Notes under the pieces: model-generated
Told to the model about the DNA's origin: nothing
Database searches by the model: none
The model's input: only the letters and a program-made list of their open reading frames with translations
Shown: positions 7,834-14,298 of the stretch, in pieces
Layout: every line of letters begins with the position of its first letter
Position numbering within the stretch: position 1 is the stretch's first letter
NCBI GenBank assembly: GCA_002331625.1
Contig: DCZN01000080.1
Coordinates: forward strand, 164,134-179,996
Source of the DNA: Nitrospira sp. UBA2083
GTDB lineage: Bacteria > Nitrospirota > Nitrospiria > Nitrospirales > Nitrospiraceae
Direction of reading: 5' to 3'
Length of the DNA: 15,863 nt
Position numbers and translations under genes: made by a program

Positions 7834-7880
7834 AGTTCACAGGTTGGTATGGCCTGATTACTATATCTACGTATTCATTT

Positions 7881-7910
7881 TTGTCCATTGGTAGTGATGA
7901 TGAGTATGGT
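7881..7910 (+). promoter_or_regulatory. Candidate promoter for the 86-residue gene
   Basis: TTGTCC (7881-7886), an 18-nt spacer and TATGGT (7905-7910) give 4 of 6 matches in each box. Transcription would start near 7917, leaving a leader of about 75 nt. The CTAGTAA repeats lie about 60-80 nt upstream of the -35 box, where an activator or repressor could sit. Assigned by eye. Confidence 0.3.
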
Positions 7911-7993
7911 TGTGATGGAATCCTGTATGTGAAGTGAAGATTCTTCTCGTTAGGAAGAGGAATTATTTCTGATCTCTGTCTTGTGGAGGGACC

Positions 7994-8254
7994 ATGCAGG
8001 TATCAACGATCATCGAACGTGTGCATCAGGCACTAGAGGAGCATGGTAGGGATTGTTCTATGGAGGAAGTGGTAGGCCTCTGCCCGGATCTCACCTGGAA
8101 CCAGGTGTATCTGGCTATTGATTACTTGAGCAAGACCGGGAGAGTCCGCGTCACGCTTGATCCAGACAGAACATACACCGTTCAGGTCTATCCGGTCCTG
8201 AGTGACACGGCTCGCGCCTCATCAAGACAGGAGCAGATGCAGAAAGTGGTCTAG
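7994..8254 (+). CDS. Small winged-helix-like protein of unknown function
   Basis: An 86-residue protein beginning at ATG with GGAGGG 3-4 nt upstream. Family not named. The pattern suggests a compact winged helix: a first helix (about 4-17, STIIERVHQALEEHG), a short helix (SMEEVVGL), a likely recognition helix (LTWNQVYLAIDYLSKTG, about 33-49), then a two-strand wing (RVRVTLDPDRTYTVQV, about 50-65). The tail after residue 70 is polar and probably disordered. It could bind DNA as a small regulator or mediate protein contacts. It has its own AT-rich upstream region, so it need not belong to the two-component operon. The palindrome at 8250-8267 covers the stop codon, which would fit autoregulation or a 3' hairpin. 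The cysteines C21 and C30 are unpaired in any obvious metal motif. Confidence 0.8.
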   Translation: MQVSTIIERVHQALEEHGRDCSMEEVVGLCPDLTWNQVYLAIDYLSKTGRVRVTLDPDRTYTVQVYPVLSDTARASSRQEQMQKVV

Positions 8255-8267
8255 TAATCTTACTAGA
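8250..8267. repeat. Perfect 8-bp palindrome over the stop codon
   Basis: TCTAGTAA (8250-8257), TC, then TTACTAGA (8260-8267). The TAG stop of the 86-residue gene (8252-8254) lies inside the left arm. The half-site is identical to the one upstream at 7797-7804. It could be a protein-binding site or a short 3' hairpin. Confidence 0.5.
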
Positions 8268-8739
8268 GCTAGCTTCCGTGATGAGACGAAAAGGTTCTAG
8301 CTTTCTCTCGATTTGTCCTGCCGTACGAAACCTCGCCCTGTAACTTCTCAAGAGAATCGGTGACCAAATCTTGGTTCTAATTGAACCATAATTATTCGGG
8401 AGGCTGATCAATAATTGGGCGAGGCTTCCCTCCAGCCATCTGTCATCACCGGCAGCTCATCGAACAGATCAGAAATGAAAACGGTGGAAACACCGGTTAA
8501 GTCCATGGCCTTCAGGGTCGAACGATGTTCGACGATTCACATGATCGACGTCAGCCTTGAGTAGAGATCTTGTCGGCGGGCAGCTCGCTTCTTTTCCTTC
8601 TTCAGACCTGCTATTTTTTGTTGCCACACGATGCTTCCCCCTGACCTGGGTGTGAGGCGTCGCCTCGACAGGAGGACGTTCTGATCTGCTCGCGAAGGTC
8701 CACAATCCAGAACCCCAGCTATGCTACAGTGCCTTCCCT
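8255..8739. other. 485-nt spacer with several hairpins, no convincing gene
   Basis: No open frame here has a ribosome binding site; a 29-codon frame at 8475-8564 was examined and rejected. Structures seen: TGGTTC/GAACCA with a TAATT loop (8372-8388), which may end the preceding transcript; CGGTG-GAAA-CACCG (8482-8495), a stem capped by a GNRA-type tetraloop; and GTCGAAC-GAT-GTTCGAC (8517-8533), perfect 7-bp arms. The last two are only 21 nt apart and could belong to one structured RNA or to a leader of the downstream gene. No clear promoter was placed. Confidence 0.45.
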
Positions 8740-9930
8740 ATGATGGTGTTTGTTCTCGGCGTCGGGGCGACCGGTTCACTTCTCATCAAACTCCTTGTTC
8801 GCCAGGGCCATCGGGTGTCTTGTGGTGACCGTGATCCCGCCCGGGCTCGCGACTTTCTCGGTGAAGAACCTAGAGTCGTCATCCATCGTGTCAATGCTCG
8901 CAACCTGTGTGGAATTCTCAAGGTAGCCAAAGGTTGCCAGCTCCTCATCAATGCTTGTCCTGCAGTCCATAATAATGTCGTCATGCGTGCTGCGTTGCGA
9001 TTGCGCGCACATTATCTCGATACGGCATCACGTTTGAGGCCCAACCCATTTCGACCAGAGCAGTTTGCTTTCGATCAGGAATTCCACAGGAAACAGCGAT
9101 GGGCGCTCATCCACGCCGGTGTGGCCCCGGGCCTCACCAATCTATTTGTTGCCCAGGCGGCGGCTGCCCTTGATGAGTTGGACAAAGCAGAAGTCCGAAT
9201 TTTTGAGGACACGGCGTCTGAGAACCCTGTTTCACAGTGGTCCGCCGAGTCTTCTTTTGACGAAGCGGTCTCGCGCCCTCGTGTCTATCGAGATGGAGCC
9301 TTCAGTTTTGGCACCCGATTTGGTGAACGTGAACGGTTTCGGTTTCCCTCGCCGATCGGACAGATCAGCGTTGTACTGGCAGCCCAAGATGAAGTGACGA
9401 CGTTACCTCGCGTACTTCCATTCAGGAGTGTGGAGGCGAAAATCGGCGGAACGGACATGGACCGACTTCGTCGATGGTATCGCCAAGGGAAACTCTCTCG
9501 GTCGCGAGGTCTCAGCCCTGACCGATTTCCGGAAACGGCGGCGCCTCGTGCGATGCTTAAACTGGTTCGACGAGGGATCCTGCACAATGCACGATTTGCT
9601 GTGGCTGTTTTGGTTTACGGATACAAGAGAGGTCATTCCTATCTGATTCGATGGGACGCATCCTTCCCCTCCCTGTTTCAGTTACGCCAAAGAAAACTGG
9701 CCTGCTCACCGATTGCCTGGGGTACCGCCCATCTTATGGCTATGTTTGTCAAATGCATGCCGCACAATGCGGTCGGTGTACAGGTTCCTGAGGCGCTGCC
9801 AGCTTCCGTGCGACGAGAGATTCTTCGGTCAACACGTTCGATGGGTATCCGCATAACGCGGAACGTCACCTGCCTCAAACCAGTGAGTCACCCGTGGCGT
9901 CTACACCGCCAGCCTCCCCACTCTCGATAG
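8740..9930 (+). CDS. Saccharopine-dehydrogenase-like NAD(P)-binding oxidoreductase
   Basis: A 396-residue protein with an N-terminal Rossmann fold: G7-x-G9-x-x-G12 in VLGVGATG and a D30-R31 pair at the end of the second strand, which suggests NADP preference. Typical saccharopine-dehydrogenase-like sequence follows: LINACPAVHNNVVMRAAL (about 69-86), HYLDTAS and GVAPGLTNLFVAQAA (about 126-140). The middle and C-terminal regions are arginine-rich and less conserved. The family includes lysine-pathway enzymes, carboxynorspermidine dehydrogenases and many uncharacterised members, so the substrate cannot be given. Two adjacent ATGs (8740, 8743) are possible starts and neither has a good Shine-Dalgarno sequence, so the start is less sure than the family. 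The gene stands alone, with about 485 nt before it and 318 nt after. Confidence 0.82.
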   Translation: MMVFVLGVGATGSLLIKLLVRQGHRVSCGDRDPARARDFLGEEPRVVIHRVNARNLCGILKVAKGCQLLINACPAVHNNVVMRAALRLRAHYLDTASRLRPNPFRPEQFAFDQEFHRKQRWALIHAGVAPGLTNLFVAQAAAALDELDKAEVRIFEDTASENPVSQWSAESSFDEAVSRPRVYRDGAFSFGTRFGERERFRFPSPIGQISVVLAAQDEVTTLPRVLPFRSVEAKIGGTDMDRLRRWYRQGKLSRSRGLSPDRFPETAAPRAMLKLVRRGILHNARFAVAVLVYGYKRGHSYLIRWDASFPSLFQLRQRKLACSPIAWGTAHLMAMFVKCMPHNAVGVQVPEALPASVRREILRSTRSMGIRITRNVTCLKPVSHPWRLHRQPPHSR

Positions 9931-9936
9931 AGGGGG
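9916..9936 (+). terminator. GC-rich hairpin over the oxidoreductase stop codon
   Basis: CCCC-A-CTCT (9916-9924), a CGAT loop and AGAG-GGGG (9929-9936) form a stem with one bulged A. The TAG stop (9928-9930) is within it. No U-tract follows, so termination is uncertain. Confidence 0.3.
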
Positions 9937-10248
9937 ATCCACGAAGCATTGCTGAATACCCATGAACTTGCGCCCATCACCTCCCTTTCGTTTCTGGGAT
10001 CACTTGTTGTATAGGGAAATGTGATCAATTCTCTGTCCAAGCCACTTGACAGCCGATTCTCCCAGGAATAAATATAGGCCCGACATTGGTTCCCAAAGGT
10101 GCGGTGGGCCGAGTTGTTGTTTGACATCAAACCCTGCTGATGTCTCCTGCAGCTTTGTTCAGGGAAAAGATGTCGATCGGTCTCCTTCCTTGGGTGTGCT
10201 GTGGTCTACTGATTCGTTGCGCGAAGGATCCGGACGAAAGGAGTAGCT
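9931..10248. other. 318-nt spacer upstream of a small membrane peptide gene
   Basis: No gene was recognised. It contains a candidate sigma-70 promoter at 10046-10074 and the Shine-Dalgarno sequence of the 26-residue peptide gene at its end. A second TTGACA occurs at 10121-10126 but has no -10 box at a usable distance. Nothing else stands out. Confidence 0.45.
10046..10074 (+). promoter_or_regulatory. Candidate promoter for the 26-residue peptide gene
   Basis: A perfect TTGACA (10046-10051), a 17-nt spacer and TAAATA (10069-10074) in an A/T-rich run. Transcription would start near 10081 and leave a leader of about 168 nt before the peptide ATG at 10249. The -35 box is convincing; the -10 box is only fair. 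Confidence 0.4.
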
Positions 10249-10329
10249 ATGGATACTCTCATCATGTTTATCATCGTCATGCTCGTTCTCTTTGTTGGCG
10301 GCCTGTTCGTGTATAAGAAAAGCCAATAA
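10249..10329 (+). CDS. 26-residue single-TM membrane peptide, paralogue of the peptide at 12860-12943
   Basis: ATG with a strong GAAAGGAG box 5 nt upstream, then 26 codons and TAA. The product has an acidic N-terminus (M-D), one hydrophobic segment (about residues 4-22, containing FIIVMLVLFVGG), then V-Y-K-K-S-Q. By the positive-inside rule the Y-K-K end should be cytoplasmic and the N-terminus periplasmic. It aligns with the 27-residue product at 12860-12943 with one gap and 15 identities, including the shared F-I-x-V-M-L-x-L-x-V-G-G and V-Y-K-K. Such conservation argues that both are translated. The family is not recognised. Tiny single-TM proteins often serve as accessory subunits of respiratory or transport complexes, but nothing here shows the partner. 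A hairpin starts at its stop codon. Confidence 0.75.
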   Translation: MDTLIMFIIVMLVLFVGGLFVYKKSQ

Positions 10330-10353
10330 AGAGAGGTCTGGTTTCCCTCTCTT
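10329..10353 (+). terminator. Hairpin at the end of the 26-residue peptide gene
   Basis: AAGAGAGG (10329-10336) pairs perfectly with CCTCTCTT (10346-10353) across a 9-nt loop. It begins in the TAA stop codon. The U-tract is poor, but the position directly after a very short gene fits a terminator or 3' stabilising stem. Confidence 0.4.
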
Positions 10354-10609
10354 CGTACAGCAGTATTTTGTGGGAGAGTCCCCCATCTCGGTCATGAATG
10401 GCCGAAGCGGGAATCTGCGTTGGTCTCTGCATCTAACTCGGATGCTCTCTTCACCAAGCCGCGGTCATCGCCTGAAAGGTAGAGGGCGTGTGTGGTCAAA
10501 AGTCCTCGCGTTTGTCCTTCAGGGGTGTAGAGCGGTGTCGTTCGGGCGATTGCCCACAATGATGCACGAAGGAGATAGCAGGCTGGTCGAGGACTGATCG
10601 TTCTGCGAG

Positions 10610-11533
10610 TTATTCCCGAATGGCCTTTGCTCGCTTTTGCAAGTACGCATTTCGGACTGCCGCGTAGAGATCCAGGGTAGACTCTTCCACGCCCTGAAAC
10701 TTCTCCAAATTCAGGGAGCGGTCGTTGACGATTTCTGTCGCACGTGCCCCAATCGAGATGGCATACGTGGCCGCTCGTTCATCGACATCAACCACCGTCG
10801 GAATCGAATCAATGTTATGCATGGTGGGTATGATGAGCCAATAAATCGGATTAAGCGCGATATCCCCGCCATACCCCACAAGATCTCGGACCGTGTACGG
10901 ACCCAGCAGAGGCACCATGAGATAAGGGCCGGGATTCACTCCGTAAAACCCCAGCGTCTGCCCGGTATCTTCTTCCGGGGTTGTGAGATTGAACCGTTGG
11001 GCTACATCGAAAAAGCCTCCGATTCCGACGGTCGTGTTAATGAGAAACCGTCCTGCTTCGATTCCCGCGCCCTTGAATTTCCCCTGGAAAAGGTTGTTCA
11101 GGAATCGCGGGGTCACACGACTATTATAAAAGACATTGCTGATCCCGACTTGGACGAGGTTCGGTACGACGACGTTGTAGCCTTTGGCGACCGGCTTCAG
11201 CACCCACCGATCAAGTTGTCGATTGAATTCAAAGAATTTGGTATTGAGCGGTTCCCAAGGATCATACTCTTCGACCCCTTCCTCACCCGGTTTGGCGAAG
11301 GGATCGAATGGCTCGTCCGGAGATGAATCGCCGGTCCCAACTGTTGGCGGAGTTTGAGAGGAAGCGTCAGCGACAAGAATTGCTGGAGCACTCTGCTCCG
11401 TCTGAGGGGCGAGGAAGTGAGTCGCACTTTTCTGTGCGGCACAACCGGATAGGAAGATCAACGAGACGGCAAGGACGAATCCACAGTCTTTTCCCCGGAA
11501 GCGGGCCGGCCTACACCCAGCTTGTGTCCTCAT
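10610..11533 (-). CDS. mlaA: MlaA/VacJ outer-membrane lipoprotein
   Basis: A 307-residue lipoprotein. The lipobox is L-S-G-C with the lipidated Cys at C31, after a basic n-region and hydrophobic core. A low-complexity linker rich in P, S, D and E (about 40-85) is followed by the MlaA core: YDPWEPLNTKFFEFNRQLDR, VLKPVAKGY, VTPRFLNNLFQGKFKGAG, AGRFLINTTVGIGGFFD, EEDTGQTLGFYGV and GPYLMVPLLGPYTVRDLVG. MlaA sits in the outer membrane with porins and removes mislocalised phospholipid from the outer leaflet, passing it to MlaC. The start ATG has AAGAGGG about 10 nt upstream and a promoter candidate at 11588-11616. It is far from the mlaC gene at 465-1121 and has no mla neighbour, so the pathway is scattered in this genome. 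Confidence 0.95.
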   Translation of the reverse strand: MRTQAGCRPARFRGKDCGFVLAVSLIFLSGCAAQKSATHFLAPQTEQSAPAILVADASSQTPPTVGTGDSSPDEPFDPFAKPGEEGVEEYDPWEPLNTKFFEFNRQLDRWVLKPVAKGYNVVVPNLVQVGISNVFYNSRVTPRFLNNLFQGKFKGAGIEAGRFLINTTVGIGGFFDVAQRFNLTTPEEDTGQTLGFYGVNPGPYLMVPLLGPYTVRDLVGYGGDIALNPIYWLIIPTMHNIDSIPTVVDVDERAATYAISIGARATEIVNDRSLNLEKFQGVEESTLDLYAAVRNAYLQKRAKAIRE

Positions 11534-11587
11534 TCTTCAGATACCCTCTTGAAGTTAATGAAATACGTGGAGACAGCGCAGCCCGGC

Positions 11588-11616
11588 ACTGTATCAAAAG
11601 CCGAGTCGCCCGCCAA
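11588..11616 (-). promoter_or_regulatory. Candidate promoter of mlaA
   Basis: Read on the minus strand: TTGGCG (11616-11611), a 17-nt spacer and TACAGT (11593-11588), with TGA just before the -10 box giving an extended -10 (TGnTACAGT). The predicted transcript start is near 11581, leaving a leader of about 48 nt that contains the Shine-Dalgarno sequence. One of the better promoter matches in the window, assigned by eye. Confidence 0.5.
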
Positions 11617-11804
11617 TCATTTATTTGTACATTGAGATCACGGAAAAGCGGTTGGTCGGCAGGAAGGCATGTGTGGCATCACTGTTGCGTGCTGTTGTCA
11701 GGCAAATGGCCACAACGTAAGCCCTGCATAATGCCGGTAACTTCGTCACGTTGAACGAGTGAGTCATTGGTTCCCAGGGATCTTTAACGGAGGGGAGGAG
11801 GCCG

Positions 11805-12650
11805 ATGAAAGCGATAATAGGAATGGATGGCTCGAAGTATTCAGAATGGGCGTTGGGTTGGTTAGGGACGATGCCTTTTCGGATCGTACCGCGAGTGACG
11901 GCGATTCATGCCATGGATCTCAATTCGGCTCGAGCACCACTTTTCACGCATCCATCTATCAGTGGCTATGAACCGGATGTCGGCGAGGCGATGCATATTC
12001 TCGAAACACGAGCCAAGCAGGTGGAAGCCGACACGAAACACAAAATGAAAGAGATGGAGGTGAATGGTTCCGTACGTGTCGAGCAAGGGCCGATTGCACA
12101 GGCGTTGCTGAAGCATGCTGGCGATACCGCTTTGATCATCGTGGGCAGTCGAGGGTTAGATGCAGTCGATCGGTTCATCTTGGGGAGTGCATCAACCACG
12201 ATTACATTGCATGCCTCCTCTCCGGTTCTGATCGTCAAGGAGCCACCTCATCCGCTTCGACGTATCTTGTTTGCAACGGATGGATCTCCAGCATCCGGCA
12301 AAGCGCTTCAGTTTCTGCTCAAACAGTTCAAGGCTACGTCCGACGGCAAGCCCCTCGTGGTTCTCTTGGTGCATGTCATGCCATTCCTCCGCTATACGGC
12401 TGTGAAGGAGGCGGGAGAGAAACTTCTGGCTCAGGATGCAGCCAAACTCGAGAAGGCCGGGTATCGGGTTCGACAGTTTCCTCAAGTGGGGCCGGCGGCT
12501 GAGGAGATTATGAAGGTGGTGAATCGCGAACAGCCGGACCTGATTGTGATGGGAGCAAAGGGACGAAGCGCCGTGGCTCGCTTCCTTCAGGGCAGCGTCT
12601 CGTTGAAACTCGTTCAGCAAACTGCTTGCTCAGTCCTTGTTGTCAGATAA
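11805..12650 (+). CDS. Tandem-domain universal stress protein (UspA family)
   Basis: A 281-residue protein with two UspA domains (about 1-146 and 151-281). Each carries the ATP-binding signature G-x2-G-x9-G-(S/T): G114, G117, G127-S128 in the first and G250, G253, G263-S264 in the second. Both domains also start with the expected acidic strand end (GMDGS near 6-10; ATDGS near 157-161). Both sites therefore look able to bind ATP, unlike many tandem Usps where one is degenerate. These cytoplasmic proteins accumulate under starvation, oxidative or respiratory stress. The start has a strong GGAGGGGAGGAGG run ending about 3 nt upstream of the ATG. The gene is divergent from mlaA (271-nt spacer) and convergent with the 27-residue peptide gene. 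Confidence 0.93.
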   Translation: MKAIIGMDGSKYSEWALGWLGTMPFRIVPRVTAIHAMDLNSARAPLFTHPSISGYEPDVGEAMHILETRAKQVEADTKHKMKEMEVNGSVRVEQGPIAQALLKHAGDTALIIVGSRGLDAVDRFILGSASTTITLHASSPVLIVKEPPHPLRRILFATDGSPASGKALQFLLKQFKATSDGKPLVVLLVHVMPFLRYTAVKEAGEKLLAQDAAKLEKAGYRVRQFPQVGPAAEEIMKVVNREQPDLIVMGAKGRSAVARFLQGSVSLKLVQQTACSVLVVR

Positions 12651-12671
12651 GGGTGACAGACATGCTCACAT

Positions 12672-12744
12672 ACACCCATCCTCGGGATGGGGTGTGCTCG
12701 TTCCGACATGGAATGAGCACCCCCCCTTACGGCTTCCGCCGTAA
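12672..12744. repeat. Cluster of three consecutive hairpins
   Basis: Stem 1: ACACCCATCC (12672-12681), loop TCG, GGATGGGGTGT (12685-12695) with one bulged G. Stem 2: GTGCTCGTTCC (12694-12704), loop GACAT, GGAATGAGCAC (12710-12720), 11 bp with one G-T pair. Stem 3: TTACGGC (12727-12733), loop TTCC, GCCGTAA (12738-12744), perfect. A run of seven C lies between stems 2 and 3. Stems 1 and 2 share two bases. The cluster sits between the converging universal stress protein and 27-residue peptide genes. No U-tract follows any stem. It could be a bidirectional transcription barrier, a REP-like element or part of a non-coding RNA. Confidence 0.55.
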
Positions 12745-12859
12745 TCAGGACCGTACCCCCACCTTGCTGCACCCCTACCCAGAGACGCTTCAGTCTGCCT
12801 CCCCAGTGTACTGCACAAGGTGTTGGACAATTCGCTAAAGAAAACCAGGAAGCGATCAG

Positions 12860-12943
12860 CTAAACACCTTTTTTGTAGACGACAATGCCTCCAACTAAGA
12901 GAAACAGCATAACCCCGATGAATATTAAGAGACTGCTTTCCAT
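12860..12943 (-). CDS. 27-residue single-TM membrane peptide, paralogue of the peptide at 10249-10329
   Basis: On the minus strand, ATG preceded at 4 nt by AAAAAGGAGGGG, then 27 codons and TAG. The product has an acidic N-terminus (M-E-S-S), a hydrophobic segment (about 5-22, containing FIGVMLFLLVGG), and ends V-V-Y-K-K-G-V. It shares 15 identical positions with the 26-residue peptide at 10249-10329, including F-I-x-V-M-L-x-L-x-V-G-G and V-Y-K-K at matched spacing. Predicted topology is N-terminus out and Y-K-K end in. The two peptide genes flank the mlaA/universal stress protein pair in opposite orientations and differ in codon choice, so this is an older paralogous pair, not a recent DNA repeat. 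Function is unknown. A longer minus-strand frame here (12666-13001) is rejected in its favour. Confidence 0.78.
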   Translation of the reverse strand: MESSLLIFIGVMLFLLVGGIVVYKKGV

Positions 12944-13285
12944 AACCCCTCCTTTTTAATAAATAAAAAACCACATTCCCTAAGACGTACCCGACGTCCA
13001 ATGTCTGCTTCGGGCACTGATTCCAGAGTCATCTTCCCACTGCACATTTGTTCCAGCACACACAAGGTCCCGTCAGCCGACGTGACAATGCAGCAACTAT
13101 TATGCGCGACTATGCGCGAGTGGAAATCCCGTAAAGTATGCGGGAATGGGCCCAGGGAGCTGAGATTTCACTGGGGAATGAGGAGAAAATCCTCAGAGCT
13201 GTCTAGTTGATTACACACATGCCCGTCAATGAATGACCCGATTCGTCCCGAAGTAGAGCGGGGGGGCGGCAAGGCAGGACCTAAG
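12944..13285. other. 342-nt spacer upstream of the 27-residue peptide gene
   Basis: No gene was recognised. Next to the peptide start is an A/T-rich run that supplies its Shine-Dalgarno sequence. A 10-nt tandem repeat (TATGCGCGAC, TATGCGCGAG) lies at 13101-13120. TTGGAC on the minus strand near 13000 could be a -35 box, but no matching -10 box was found. Otherwise nothing was seen. Confidence 0.4.
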
Positions 13286-14233
13286 CTAGCTGGATAGGCG
13301 GTCCCGACCATGAAAAGAGGTAAGGTCCTGATCGGGGCCGATCGGGACGATACGGGTCGGGTTGATGTCGTCGTGCGTGATGTAGTAGTGCCGCTTGATA
13401 TGGTCAAAATTCACAGTCTCAGCAATGCCGTTCGTTTGGTAGAGGTCTTTGAGATACCCGAAGAGATTCGGGTAATCGATGATTCGTCGGACGTTGCACT
13501 TGAAATGTCCATAGTAGACCGCATCAAAGCGTACCAACGTGACAAAGAGCCGCCAGTCGGTTTCCACCAACTCCGGTCCGAATAGGTAACGTTGGACGGC
13601 AAGGCGTGCCTCGAGTCGATCCAGTGCCGCGAACAAACGCCTTGCGGCGCGTTCGTAGGCCTGTTGTGATGTCGCAAACCCTGCTCGATAAACCCCATCG
13701 TTCACGTTCTCGTAGATGAACTCATTGAGCTCATCAATCTCCTGCCGCAGTCCATCCGGATACAAATCGATCGGACTTTCAGTGAATCGATTGAATTCGC
13801 CGTTGAAGATTCTCATCAGATCATCGTCAGAATTGGTGACGATGCGGTTGGTGAGTCGATCCCACAGCACTGGGACTGTGATGCGCCCGATGTAGTTCGG
13901 GTCGGTCGCCTTATAGGCCTCACGGAGATACTGAAACCCATTGATAGGGTCAGGGGAATGCCCCGGCCCATCGCGAAATGCCCATCCCCGTTCATCACGA
14001 ATGGGATCTACGACGGTCATGCCGATCACGGGTTCGAGTTTCTTCAGCTTGCGCACGATGATTGTGCGATGGGCCCAAGGGCAGGCCCACGAAACGTAGA
14101 GATGGTAGCGTCCAGGTTCAGCGCGATAGCCTAAACTGCCGTCAGCAGTGACCCATCCCCGGAACGCATCCGGCTGGCGTGTAAACTCCCCGCTTGGCGA
14201 TTGTTCGCCTGGAAATTGGGCTTGAACTTTCAT
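13286..14233 (-). CDS. yqjG: Glutathionyl-hydroquinone reductase (Xi-class glutathione transferase)
   Basis: A 315-residue protein of the length and layout of the YqjG/PcpF/ECM4 family. The catalytic Cys is C51 in SWACPWAHR, at the start of a thioredoxin-like domain. Further family features are the ITVPVLWD strand with cis-Pro, TNSDDDLMRIFNGEF (the position of the usual glutathione-binding N-E/S-S turn), and an all-helical C-terminal domain with FGPELVETDWRLFVTLVRFD and HFKCN. These cytoplasmic enzymes reduce glutathionyl-hydroquinones, handling quinone or aromatic by-products. The symbol reflects family likeness, not demonstrated orthology. The start ATG has only a weak AAGAGA box. The gene is divergent from the efflux operon across 201 nt. 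Presence of this enzyme implies glutathione or a similar thiol in the host. Confidence 0.92.
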   Translation of the reverse strand: MKVQAQFPGEQSPSGEFTRQPDAFRGWVTADGSLGYRAEPGRYHLYVSWACPWAHRTIIVRKLKKLEPVIGMTVVDPIRDERGWAFRDGPGHSPDPINGFQYLREAYKATDPNYIGRITVPVLWDRLTNRIVTNSDDDLMRIFNGEFNRFTESPIDLYPDGLRQEIDELNEFIYENVNDGVYRAGFATSQQAYERAARRLFAALDRLEARLAVQRYLFGPELVETDWRLFVTLVRFDAVYYGHFKCNVRRIIDYPNLFGYLKDLYQTNGIAETVNFDHIKRHYYITHDDINPTRIVPIGPDQDLTSFHGRDRLSS

Positions 14234-14298
14234 ATAGAGTCGATCTCTTTTCCATTCAGTATCGCATATCAGCGATCACGAGTGCCAAGCAGTCCCCC

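Noticed and set aside
8475..8564. A 29-codon plus-strand frame starting at ATG
   Set aside because: No ribosome binding site, no recognisable pattern, and it overlaps two perfect hairpins that better explain the sequence.
10121..10149. TTGACA at 10121 as a promoter for the 26-residue peptide
   Set aside because: At 16-18 nt downstream the sequence is CTCCTG-like with no -10 resemblance; the TTGACA at 10046 is better.
10501..10595. Long-range inverted repeat AGTCCTCG/CGAGGACT
   Set aside because: 8-bp arms 79 nt apart are expected by chance in a window of this size; nothing else supports a function.
10637..11326. A 229-residue plus-strand open frame
   Set aside because: It lies wholly antisense to mlaA, whose motifs are unmistakable; the translation has no family features and no ribosome site.
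12666..13001. A 111-residue minus-strand open frame
   Set aside because: It runs through the hairpin cluster and overlaps the 27-residue peptide gene in another frame; the peptide has the strong ribosome site and a paralogue, while this frame has neither.
13101..13120. 10-nt tandem repeat TATGCGCGAC/TATGCGCGAG as a possible array or iteron
   Set aside because: Only two copies and no further units nearby; too little for an origin or array.
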